Positions 1 through 10,800 of a stretch of 64,000 nucleotides of DNA are shown piece by piece. The notes beneath the pieces were generated by a model, which did not search any database, had not been told where the DNA came from, and was given only the letters and a program-made list of their open reading frames with translations. Source of the stretch: Beroe forskalii (Eukaryota; Ctenophora; Nuda; Beroida; Beroidae); the NCBI GenBank assembly GCA_011033025.1, contig WFMF01000226.1:1-64000 (forward strand), read 5' to 3'. Position 1 is the stretch's first letter. Each line of letters starts with the position of its first letter. The position numbers and the translations under genes are program-made.

Positions 1-859
1 AACTGCATTGCTTGCGGAGTAAAATCAGACAAGATGGGGATTTCACTGGCAAGGGCGTCATTTAATGAAATTAATTGTAAGGCGCATTGTAGGGGGACGA
101 GCCTGTCCCCCTACAACCTATTGCTAGCAACTTTTTTCCCTGGCCCCCGTCCCGACTCTGCGAGTCGGGGCGCGCGCGCAACGCCTGGCAAGAAAGGCTT
201 TAGTTTATTGAGTCAGACATGTTATTGATGAGCCTGTAAATTATAAGCAATTTTCGAAACAAGAAGCTTATTCACATGCTTTCAATTCAATTTCACCTCC
301 CTCACATATAAAGACTGGCTTATAACATCAAGCTATCATAGATCATAGGAATTCATACTTGAGTGAGGTATTTCACTTATTTGAAGCATTATAAGCTGCC
401 AAGTTAATCATAAGTTTTATTTAATTATTTACTTCTCTATTTTAAATTTCAATATGTTATAAGAGGCTGGAAGATCCAGTAAGAGGTGGAAAGTTGAAGA
501 TATTTGAGTTCTGAGAAAAGTGTTGATGTATTTATCAAAATAGTTTATTTTATTTTATTTTATTTTAATATTATTGTGTTGGCATCTATTGTCAAACACA
601 AGCAAACCTCTTGATTATCCTTTATCCTTATTATACAAAGCCAAAATTTGTCACTATTGTTGTCCAGATATGAGCCTTGTCTAAAAACTCAGTGGATGTG
701 CTTGCTGCACATCATGTTAAACAAGGACCTGAAAACGAGAGGTTCATTCAGTCCAAGCAGCTATCTTGTCAAAGTTGGTATATACAAAGTGTTTTTCTCA
801 ACACAAATCCAGATGATACTATTTCTAGGAGGCCCATTGGGCCTGCACACACACAGCTC
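1..859. other. Non-coding flank with no recognised gene
   Basis: Contains a GGGGGACAG-type small palindrome near 91-117, a TTTTA run at 541-570, and from about 825 the left part of an older dispersed repeat (GGCCCATTGGGCCTGC onward) that was split by the MULE. The open frames are short and unconvincing. Confidence 0.5.
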
Positions 860-867
860 ACTCGGTG
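860..867. repeat. Target site duplication, left copy
   Basis: ACTCGGTG directly before the left tip of the MULE; the same eight bases follow the right tip at 6526-6533. The related uninterrupted copy near 59.12 kb reads ACTCAGCG at this place on the minus strand. Confidence 0.85.
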
Positions 868-1105
868 GGCATAATCCACGATTTTTGCAAGTACACCTGA
901 ATTCGCCGCGAATTCGCCGCGAATTCAAGTGAATTCAGGTGAATTCAGGTGAATTCGCCGGGCGGAGTTCGCCAAAAAAATTTTTGGCGGACTCGCCGGA
1001 GTCCTACCGCGAACTCCGGCGAATTCACTTGAATTCACCTGAATTCGCCGCGAATACACGCGTATTCGGTGTACTAGTTCGCCAATTTTCCAGTTCACCC
1101 AGGTG
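868..1105 (+). repeat. MULE left terminal inverted repeat
   Basis: It pairs with 6282-6525 on the other strand up to CAGTTCACCCAGG. It is built largely from short interlocking units with GAATTC cores (GGTGAATTC, GGCGAATTC, GGAGTTCGCC). Similar but unaligned units continue to about 1210. Confidence 0.85.
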
Positions 1106-1382
1106 AACTGCCAGTTCGCTGGCTTAATTCGCTGGCAAACTAGTTCGCCTGAATTCAGATGCCGGAGTCCGCCTGAGTTCGCCGGAGTCCGCCTGAGTTC
1201 GCCGGAGGGAAACTTGCCCAAAAGCCCAAATCAGTACGAATTTAACAAATTAGCGATCGGCGATGAAGGAAAATTGCGTTATTGCAATTGCAAAGGCTCT
1301 TCTTATAGGGGAACGGACATTTCATCTCACGACACTTCATCTCACGACACTTTATCTCGCAATATGTGAGCTCTACGCAAAG

Positions 1383-1436
1383 GTAAGGGTCTGGGTTAGG
1401 GTTAGGATTAGGGTCAGGGTTAGGGTTTGGGTTAGG
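1383..1436 (+). repeat. Telomere-like degenerate TTAGGG tract
   Basis: About eight variants of GGGTTA/GGGTTT in a row within the MULE; a short complementary tract (CCCTAACCCTAA) lies at 2043-2055, right at the left border of the inner element. The units are imperfect and internal, so this is not a chromosome end. Confidence 0.7.
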
Positions 1437-1584
1437 TCATAACGCTTGTTGGCTCAAGTCATCGGAGGGGATACGTGATACGGGACGTTCATGCGAGCAC
1501 AACCCCATGCTAATTCGTCAGGATATCGTCCCACTTAGGTAACGAGGTCTCATGAAGTCTGCAAACCCTTGACACGACAGATGG

Positions 1585-1950
1585 GAGACAAGCGGAGGTG
1601 GATCAAGCGGAGCTGGCAGCTGCTAGTGTCCTGAACCTCATACCCACTCTGCAGACACCCTCCCTGCAGACTGCCAGACCCTCAGACAAGCTGATATGCT
1701 CCTCTACGACAACGCCTCGGGTGATCATCCGGGCTACCAGTGACAAACTCACGATCCTAGCAGAAAGCTCCTGCTGGTTCCTCGATGGAACCTTCAAGTC
1801 CTAACCCCAGATCCTTGTCATCCATGCGGAGCTCTCATCCCTCACAGAAGACAGATCCTGGTGCCTCCCCACGGTCTGCATTCTCCTCACCCACAAGGAC
1901 TTAGCCATTTACGCCTATATGCACCGATACTGGTTTTTGTCCTCAGCGAA
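1585..1950 (+). pseudogene. Remnant of MULE-type transposase
   Basis: One frame contains ILAESSCWFLDGTFKS, matching the start of the MULE transposase catalytic domain (the D of the W-x-x-DGTF block is a catalytic residue in that family). A TAA follows immediately, but the same frame continues with PQILVIHA, then LPTVCILLTHKDLAIY, which fits the expected second block. Slightly upstream another frame reads LLYDNASGDHPG, like the segment that normally precedes this domain, so there is at least one frameshift as well as the stop. It is too damaged to be active. The family call rests on the motif pattern only. Confidence 0.65.
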
Positions 1951-2116
1951 TCAGCGATGTCCTAAGTCGTCAGGGGGTCAGGCAACACCTGACAATGACG
2001 TCACAGATCTTGATGTCAATTTTTTCTAGTGTCCTAATCAAAACCCTAACCCTAAGGGAGCCGTCACATATTATGTCATCACTTTTTTGCCCATTTCCAA
2101 CCCCCTCCCCCGTGTC

Positions 2117-4770
2117 TGTCATCACTTGTCAATAGCCACACATCACAAACCTGGATGCATACCATCATGTATTGATAATATAATAACAAACTCTACTGAC
2201 TCTGTTACCACTTCTGGTATTTGTGATATTATATCAGGTCACCATTGTCCTGTTTTCTGTACAACATTAATTGAATTGAATTCATGTAGCGATAAGTCTA
2301 GTAGTTTACCAAAGTATGATTTTAATGAAAGTAATATGATAAAATTTGAAAATGAATTCACAAGATTCTTACAGAGCAAAAATTACTTTGTAGGTGCTAT
2401 TTTTGATGAAAAAAATTTTGATGAGTTACTCAATAACATCAGCAATCTTGTTGAAAGTTGTTTTATTATGGATGAAAAGCTCTTGAAAAGTAAACGTAAC
2501 AGAATCACCAACCCATGGATCACCTCTGGAATCATTGCTTCTATAGCCAAGAAGGACTACCTCTACAACCTTTGGAGGCAGTCCATGAAAAAACTTAAAT
2601 CTAAGGAAGGTGACCCAATACTTTATGATAAATATAAGGAATACAGGAAGGCACTTAAAAATACAATTAGTTCTGCTAAGAGGATGCATAAACAGAAGAA
2701 ATTTGACAAGGCTAATGGAAATAGTAGAGAGACTTGGAAAATTATAAATGAAATACGTGGGAAACAGAAAGGCAAAATAAGGCCATCCTTTATCATAGAT
2801 GGCCATGTAATTGAAGAAAGGCGAGCCATAGCTAATGGATTCAACAAATATTTTACATCTATAGCTTCTAAACTTAATGAATGTGACGATGGTTTGCCCA
2901 TAGAACCTATTCCTAACTTCCAGGAATACCTCAAGGGTTCTGTAGAGGCAAGTATATTTCTAGAACCATGCACTGCAGATGAAATTAATGAAATTATTGG
3001 TGAATTTTCAGCCAACAAAGCCAGTGATATACCAGTCAAAGCTCTAAAATCTATTTCAAGCATTACCTCCCCCATATTAGAAAACTTCTTTAATGTATTT
3101 ATGTCTGTAGGGGTTTTTCCAAAAATCTTAAAAACAGGATAGTCAGTCCAGTCTATAAAAAAGAAGACCCTCAAAAAATTTGATAATTATAGACCTATCT
3201 CTACACTTCCAATCTTTAGTAAGATATTTGAGAAAATTCTGTATAGGCGTATTTATAGCTTTCTCATCACTAAAATATACTATATGAAAAACAATTTGGG
3301 TTTCGCAAGGATCACTCAACTACATGCAATAAACTACTCTGTAAAGTATATAACTGATGAAATTGAACAAAAGAAACATGTTATAGGTATATTCCTTGAC
3401 TTAAGCAAAGCATTTGACACAATATGCCACAAAAAACTTGTTCATAAACTTAATCACTATGGAATCCGTGGAAATTGTCTTAAATTAATAACTAGCTATC
3501 TATCAACTCGTCAACAAATCACCAAATTTGATGGGGTCCAATCTGAAGCAGACCCCATTCTTTTTGGTGTTCCTCAAGGATCTGTACTTGGTCCACTATT
3601 ATTTCTAATCTATATAAATGACATTATCCACTCAGATGAAGGCGAATTCGTTATATTTGCAGATGACACAAATGTATTCATTACAGCTGATAACCAAAAG
3701 GAAGCTTATAAGCTGGCTAATAAGGTCCTTAAATCAATTGCGACATACATGAAAGCTAATCAACTCCATATCAACCTTAGTAAATGTGCTTATATGTACT
3801 TTAGACCCAATTTCAATCATAATGAGCGCCTGTCCTGTGCTCGATGCTCCATATACAACCATGACCTAACCCTATCTTTACACAATCAGAAGATCAAAAA
3901 AGTTGATAAAATACGATTTCTAGGTGTTATTATTGATGATAAACTGAATTGGGATAGTCAAATAGAACATCTTGAAAATAAAATCCTATCTACTATTGTA
4001 CTTGTAAAGCGTGTAAAGAAATTCATCCCCTCCTCACACTTCTCCAAAATTTACCAATCACTATTCTTACCACACCTTACCTATGGATTATCTTGCTGGG
4101 GAGGTGTTTACCAGTCCAAGCTTCAAAAACTGTTTAATCTCCAGAAGCGCTGTATACGTATCCTATTTGGTGAAACTTATTCATTTGACCATCCTGAGTA
4201 TTATGCTTCCTGTGCTAGAACTAAAACATATGTAGAACACGTCCCTTAAAACCTATGATCTTGAACATACTAAACCATTATTTAATAAGCATGGGTTACT
4301 CACCCTTCAGAATATCTATACCTTAAGGACCTTGATGGAGATTCTAAAAGCATTGAAGTACCAGTCTCCATCTCCAATCTATGGCAACCTTAAACTCTGC
4401 CCCAGAACTAATAACTTTAAACTCCTTATTCCAAAGCATAACCTTGATATATCTAAGAATAACTTTTTGTACATCCTGTAAATAGTTGGAATTTATACAT
4501 CACAAAACTTTTAGACCCCCCTGATCTGACGGATTTAGCAGAACCCAATAACCTTATGATTATCGTCCCTGGTTCCAAAAAGAATTCAGACCTTACAATA
4601 CCAATTGAAACATTTAAAAATCGCTTAGAACATATACTCTTAGAAAAACAAAAGTCTGGAATAGATAGTATTTGGAGTAGGGAAAATATTTCATGATTAA
4701 CAGAACTGATGTGTTTTAAACTTTTATGAACTTTTCCCTTTTTATGAATTTAATGAAATAAACGAAATTT
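2117..4770 (+). pseudogene. 5'-truncated non-LTR retrotransposon (CR1/Jockey-like LINE)
   Basis: The first open stretch (to 3142) begins inside the endonuclease C-terminus (CIDNIITNS, then a degenerate SGHH motif) and enters the reverse transcriptase. After a stop and frame changes at about 3140-3290 (where YRPISTLPIFSKIFEKIL is seen), a second stretch (3284-4249) holds the catalytic core: GIFLDLSKAFDT, FGVPQGSVLGPLLFLIYIND and FADDTNVF. A further frameshift near 4230 leads to a typical LINE C-terminal tail ending near 4695, with an AATAAA-type signal at about 4757. The exact 3' end is unclear. The clade is inferred from the FADD and SKAFDT contexts. The copy is inactive. Confidence 0.85.
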
Positions 4771-5650
4771 TCTTATCACAGCAGCCTTTGGCCTGGTATG
4801 ATTTGATAAATTAAAATCAAGCTAACTGAAATCTTTAGTGTATGCATCTCCTTCATCTGTTTAAAATTACCCCTGCCCCGAATTTTTACCCTTTCCCTTG
4901 CTCTGTCCCTTACTTTGGTACCCACTTATGCCTTTATGCCTCATTAAGATATAAATATCAAGCAAAAAACCTTTACTAATTTCCTTGTTCATCTCCATGA
5001 ATTTTTCCTTGCTTAATTTTATTCATCCATGATCCCACCCACTGTCCCAGGGATGTGATTAAGCTGATAAGGCGAGCATCCTTTAGCTGCAGTGAAGTGT
5101 GTCAACCAAAAGTTGAAACTATCAAAATAATATACTGATTTGAGACTGCCTGAATAATTGGATTAATTAAGCCATCAGGGCATCTCTTGCATGCTGAATA
5201 AGTATTATAGACACCTAGGCCTAGACTAGAATTATTCGATTAAGAAGTCAAGATCTGAGATCACTAATCCTACCCTCAAGCCTGAAACACCTACTCTTAA
5301 TCTTTTGTTGTTGTAATTCTCCCACAAACCATCCCCAGATTAATACCAGATTAATCTTAACCCTGCCTTTACTTAGCAAATCAACAACTTGATTATTCAG
5401 TTAATCTGCAAGGCTGAGTCCTTTCAGTACTATTTCTCTCTATCTGTGCTCATCTATATAAAATCCATATTAATAAGAGATCTTAAAATTTGTTCAAAAA
5501 GGGTGCCATAGACAATTATGTTCGTGATTTTACAGTGATATGATTATACTCGATTTATTTATTGATGTATTTTTAAATAAAGAAATTCTGTTAGCTACAA
5601 ATGATAACTAATTGTTTTACTAACTAATTGTTTTACTTGTTTTACTTGGC
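4771..5650. other. Sequence between LINE tail and inner-element right arm
   Basis: AT-rich DNA without an open frame. It may be LINE 3' untranslated sequence or part of the inner element. A short direct repeat (TAACTAATTGTTTTAC, twice) lies at about 5606-5640. Confidence 0.4.
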
Positions 5651-6281
5651 TGACCCCCTCCCCCATGATGACGTCAGCATTGATCAAACCCCCCTCCTTT
5701 TTCAAAACAAATTTTGACTATTTCGAATCAAAACAACCGACATGAAATATCAACTATGTACGTGTGGTGTGATTCATATCGTTAAATTCGTTAAAAAATG
5801 GTTCTAATTGTCATAGACGAACATCCAGTTAGTTTGGAAATATAGATATCATATCAAAGAAATGAAATGGGTACATAAAAACAAAATATTATGAACGAAA
5901 AAGTTTGGATATGGTATTTTCGAATTTAGAAAATTCAATATTTTTTTGCTGACGTCGGCAAACCTTAAACCCGGCCTCCCTCCCCCCTGTCATCACCTGT
6001 CAGCATTTGAAAACCCCCTCCCTCCCGTCGAGTGATGACGTAATATGTGACGGCTCCCCTAAGGTTCTTTGGACCCATGACGACACGCATATGGTAGACA
6101 TTGTGAATTGCATCTTAGTCTCACATAAGCGTGCAAGACGTGACAAAGTTCCTTCAAAGTTCAGGTGAATTCGCCGCGAACTGAGTTCACCTGAGTTCGC
6201 CCAAGTTCGCCCAAGTTCACCTGAGTTCGCCGCGAGAATTCGCGGCGGACATCAGTCGCCGCACTACGGCGAACTTGTTCG

Positions 6282-6525
6282 CCTGGGTGAACTGGAAAAT
6301 TGGCGAACTAGTACACCGAATACGCGTGTATTAAGCTGGCGAATTCAGGTGAATTCAGGTGAATTCGCCAGAGTCCATGGCGAACTCCGGCGGACTCGTG
6401 AGTCCGCCAAAAAATTTTTTTGGCGAACTCCGCCGCGAATTCACCTGAATTCACCTGAATTCACTTGAATTCGTGGCGAATTCGCGGCGAATTCAGGTAT
6501 ACTTGCAAAAATCGTGGATTATGCC
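6282..6525 (-). repeat. MULE right terminal inverted repeat
   Basis: Reverse complement of the left end with scattered substitutions and small indels, including the shared ACACGCGTATTCGGTGTAC block. GGTGAA/GGCGAA-type units extend inward to about 6165. Confidence 0.85.
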
Positions 6526-6533
6526 ACTCGGTG
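6526..6533. repeat. Target site duplication, right copy
   Basis: ACTCGGTG directly after the right tip GGATTATGCC of the MULE; an exact match to the left copy. Confidence 0.85.
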
Positions 6534-7813
6534 CTCTATGCAGCACCTTGATGAGAATTTCAAACTCTGCCATTCAAATTGATTGGATACTTTTTACTGC
6601 ATCAAAAATTCAAATGAGATCAAAAGTTATGAGCAACGAAATCAAATATTCAGTTTAATGAAGAAGCACAGTGAGTAGTTTGTGGGTTTGTCTTTGTTGG
6701 GCTAAACAATGTGACTCTTGTTCAACTTTGATTGCAAGAAGATGTTAATTCTGACAACTGGTTCTCATACCGACATTGGGCAATTTTGTTTTGTTCATAT
6801 TGATCCCAGACAGTAACTGTCTTCATAATCTGCTACACCTATATTCAACTTGAATAATTTGTACACTTTTGGAAACTTTAAATTTGTAAACTGATTTAAT
6901 TAAATTTGTAAGCTGATTTGAATCCATTATTGCATTTTTAGTGTTTCACTATGGGGTCCCCCTCAGTCGACGCTAGAAGCAATCAAGTTCAACACGTAAA
7001 CTGCAGTTACTACTGTTATCACCAACAAAGCATTGATAACTGACTGCCATCTGCCACAGTTTCATGAACACAATCCATATGAAATACCCTCCATTATTCA
7101 AGTATAGTCCATTGTCCATTTTGAGATCTTGAATTTATTTGAAGGAAATAAAATGTGGGATCTAAGTGAGTCACACCAAGATGAGTGGTGTGCAGATATC
7201 TTCAGTCCAATACCTACCTCAGCTTTCAGGGTGATAAAATTGCAAGAGCTTTTTATAAAAAATAAGATATATACCTTATGTAAGCAAAGATGACTGTATT
7301 TGTTCTACACAGAAGATACCTATGTAAGCATTTTTGAATTAAAAAGAAATCTTATGTAAGCAAATAGATAAATACTTGCTTGCTAAACATTGATAAAATA
7401 GATTAAAAAAGCTATAGCTAGTTGTGTTTGAAGTGATTGATCATTTCAGTGAAACACAAAAATTCTCAAATATAAAATCGACCCATGCACTGCTATTCAA
7501 CTGTCAGTTTGGAAAAATATCTCTTCTTCAGGAACTCCACAAAGTGTGACACAACATTCTCAGTTGGTCAATTCAATATATGTTGTGTTGTAAGTTCAAT
7601 AGTTATGATAAGTTAATTCATTGTAGAATTGGTGCCTTCCTCATCTGTGACAATCCATTATTTCATTTATCTCCATGTTATGTCAATGAAATCAAATAAA
7701 TTTTTTCAACTAATTCATCTTCTTTTTAATTCAATTTCTTTTTAATTTACTTAGAAACCAACTCTAGTCAAATCAACTTAGATTTCTTGAGACACTTTGG
7801 ATAGCAATGAAAA
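6534..7813. promoter_or_regulatory. Upstream region of the dynein gene
   Basis: To about 6660 it is the right half of the host repeat split by the MULE. The rest is AT-rich (about 6700-7813) and must hold the dynein promoter. A possible 5'-UTR acceptor (TTTACTTAG) ends at about 7754, about 60 bases before the ATG. I cannot point to a core promoter. Confidence 0.35.
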
Positions 7814-10800
7814 ATGTCTCTAAAGGCTATGCCAGTATGGATGTATCATGGGGTGCAAGATGATTACCAGTTCAATGATTTGGTGAAGCCAGAAAACCTC
7901 ACAAGACTTCCTCCACTTAATGAACAAGATGTAAGTTAAATTGATCCATCCAAAGTCTTGCATACTTCATCTACATTGGCATATGAAAAACTTAGGTGGT
8001 TTCATCATTCTGCATCGATCGAATGGACTGATCAAATGAAAAACACACACAATACACAATAGAAAATGTTTGCTTGCACTACTATACAGTAGTTTTAAAG
8101 GGGTGATATATCTATAACTATTGCACCTGAATTATATTCACAAGAGGGTGATATTTATCAATAAAAAATGTAACAGTAACATATTATGAGTAACATATCA
8201 GTAACATATTATCAGTAACATATCAGTAACATATTATCACTCTTGAAGGATACAAACTACATTCCCTGCATTCTTCACACAAGTTCATGGACCAAAGCAT
8301 CTCCTTTCAAAGAAGGGAAACATTCCCGAGGCACAAGGTAAACTTAAATGAAATACATCTCTATTGAAATTGATTACATCTTTTAATGTATTACTTAGCG
8401 TTTTTCCATGCTCAGTTAGACATGTTTTCTTTGGGAATCTGATATTCATCAAGAATTCCAAGATTGAGATAAAACAGCTCAATTATCAATAAAACAATTA
8501 AATCTGAAGTATGAAGAATGATACATTTAAGATATCAATAACATATTGCATAATCATTTGGGGAGGTGGTATTTTCAACTGATTATATACATACTTATGG
8601 ATATGGGAAGGGGAAGGAGGATGAAGTCGTTGGTTGATTATGTGATCAACATATCCAATTTTTGACCCAATTTTTGAAATTCTAGCCACAATTCCTTAAT
8701 AATTCTTTAAAAGTTTAAAGCACATATCACTAAATTGTTTATGTTTTAAATAGGTAGACAATGATTTATTTTTCAGTAACCGTATTGGGAACAACTACAC
8801 ACCTTCTTCCAAAGGGCTTAGAATTCATAGCTTGAAGCAACCATATGTTCCTGAAAGAGCTCCACCATCACCAAGGAAACGTCAGAAACTTCATAGGAGC
8901 AAGACTGCTGGACCTAGACTAGAGAAGATTCATGTTGTGGAGAGGGCTGTAAGCAAGACTGAAAGAGTTTCACCTAGGGAATATGACAGTGACACACTAG
9001 ATGCTCTGGCAGTAGAGTTTCCACCCTACACTACACCTACCTTTGGGCTTCCCAGATCTGCCATTCCCATTGAGCCTTGTATTGAACGGTATGTATAATT
9101 TTGATTCCCATTCAGTCTGAATTGAATTGAAATTAATTTTACAGCACAATTGCAGTTTATTTTTTTAATTATGAAATTTGCTAGCATTTGAACTTCAAGC
9201 TGATGTTTACTTAAAATTTGTGTTCCTGATGATCTATCAATTAAATGATAGATCATCTGTCAGCATGTTTCTGAACTGGCTCATAATTTTACAATTGACA
9301 GGTACTATGAGTTGATAGAGAGAGGCCTGCCGGATGACATGGTATCCCCCCTATCAAGGGAATGGGTCTTCAATGCCTACACTATGGTTCCAACCCACCT
9401 TGTCTCAAACTACCCAGATGTAAGTTAATAACAATGTAGGAATTCTACAATTAAAATCTGTCATTTTCGTACGAGAAATTTCAAATTTGATGATTTTCCG
9501 AGTACCTCTGTAGCGCTATAGCTAAAGCTTTTTGAAAATTTGAATGATGTGTAAACGGCTAAATTTTTCTTCAGACAGTGACAAGGTTAAATTTTGAGAT
9601 GGACCTGGGTTATGTAGAGAGCCTGAAACAAGCAATGCTGGACTACATTCTCTTGGATACCAAGGAGCAGGCTAGACTGGGGGTCACTTTACCAGAACAA
9701 GTAAATAGAATGAATCTTGAATGGAATTGGAGGTCATTTAAGCAGCATAAATATTTGAATAGTATTAAAATTCTGTGTCGATTTGTTCAATGCCATTGAC
9801 AATGGGTATGTTTGCTTCGGACTAAGGGCCGTTTAGTTTATAATATTTAGTTATTTGCTCGTCAGGTAGGGAGCTAATTTACCGTTTTAAAATGAAGCAC
9901 AGGCCGTTGTTAGGGCATGTGAAGAGCAGGTGTAATTGAAAGTCTTTTCCAAGACCCATACATCATAAGTATATCAAGATATTGATATAAGTATAATCCT
10001 CGACATGCCCGAACAGACAGTTCAAGGTGCCGGGAGAGAACGCTTCCCATGGCACTACAACGTGGTTAGTGCTAGGAACTTCCTCGAGAAGAACCTGTAC
10101 GCAACCCATCCCATCATGTTGGAACTGCTCGAGTACTGGAACCAGAAGATGGCCGACTTCAACCTCATCCAAGTGGACGAAATAAAGGAAGCTCTCCCCC
10201 TTTCTATCGGTGAGACACAGACCATTAATTAATGTACTCCTTTCACTTTAACGTGGATCTTCCTGGTTCATTAATTTCACACACTGATAGCACACCTTCA
10301 TGTCTCTCCATACCTCAGAGCAAATACAGGCCATGGTATCAGAGCAGAGCAAAGCTGGAGCGGAGCTCCTGAAGACCGAGTGGGTCACTGATTGCGTGGA
10401 ACTGATAAAAAGTCAGCAAGGGAGCATCGAGTCCATAGTTCCACAAGAAGAGGTCAGTTCGCAGATTAAGCGACCTTGCAGCATTAGATCTAATATATTC
10501 AGTGTGAGAGTATTGTTGAATTATGAATTTGGTAATTGTCTGGTCATGAAGCTTTAAAGCTCCTGACAATTAACATGCCCCTATTTCAGAACAACAGAAG
10601 ATTGGCGATGGAGCACTTCTTCAGTGCCATCGCCACGATAATGTCCAACCAGTTGAGGGGCGCAGTGCAGAAAGCGCTGAATGACTTCATAGGCGTGCTT
10701 GAGGTGTATTGCAATGGAAACAGCTACAATGGGGAATATGAGAGGGGGCTCCCTACTGTCAAGAATGCTATTATCATAGGCCTGGTGGGTTGATTTAGAT

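Larger units (their letters stand above)
2056..6058. mobile_element. Inner inverted-repeat element, interrupted by a retrotransposon
   Basis: The left end GGGAGCCGTCACATATTA (2056 on) is repeated inverted at the right end (to 6058), the match running about 27 bases to GTCATCAC. The flanks are CTAA at 2052-2055 and 6059-6062, fitting a 3- or 4-base target duplication. Further in, both sides share CCCCCTCCC-rich and GTCATCAC-type segments but do not align continuously. No transposase is visible, so it was probably a small non-autonomous element. I cannot assign the superfamily; a TAA target would suit PIF/Harbinger. Confidence 0.65.
868..6525. mobile_element. Mutator-like (MULE) DNA transposon, non-functional, carrying nested insertions
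   Basis: The two ends are inverted repeats of about 240 bp (868-1105 and 6282-6525), starting GGCATAATCCACGATTTTTG at both tips with few differences. The element is flanked by an exact 8-bp direct repeat, ACTCGGTG (860-867 and 6526-6533). Long inverted repeats with an 8-11 bp duplication are typical of Mutator-like elements, and a transposase remnant of that type lies just inside the left end. The host repeat on either side matches a related uninterrupted copy at 58.9-59.2 kb, confirming both borders. About 4 kb of the interior is a later insertion (2056-6058). Confidence 0.85.

Noticed and set aside
1383..1436. True telomere or chromosome end
   Set aside because: Short, degenerate and inside a transposon, with unique DNA on both sides.
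2623..3174. Minus-strand frame of 183 codons
   Set aside because: Opposite strand of the LINE reverse transcriptase; no motifs.
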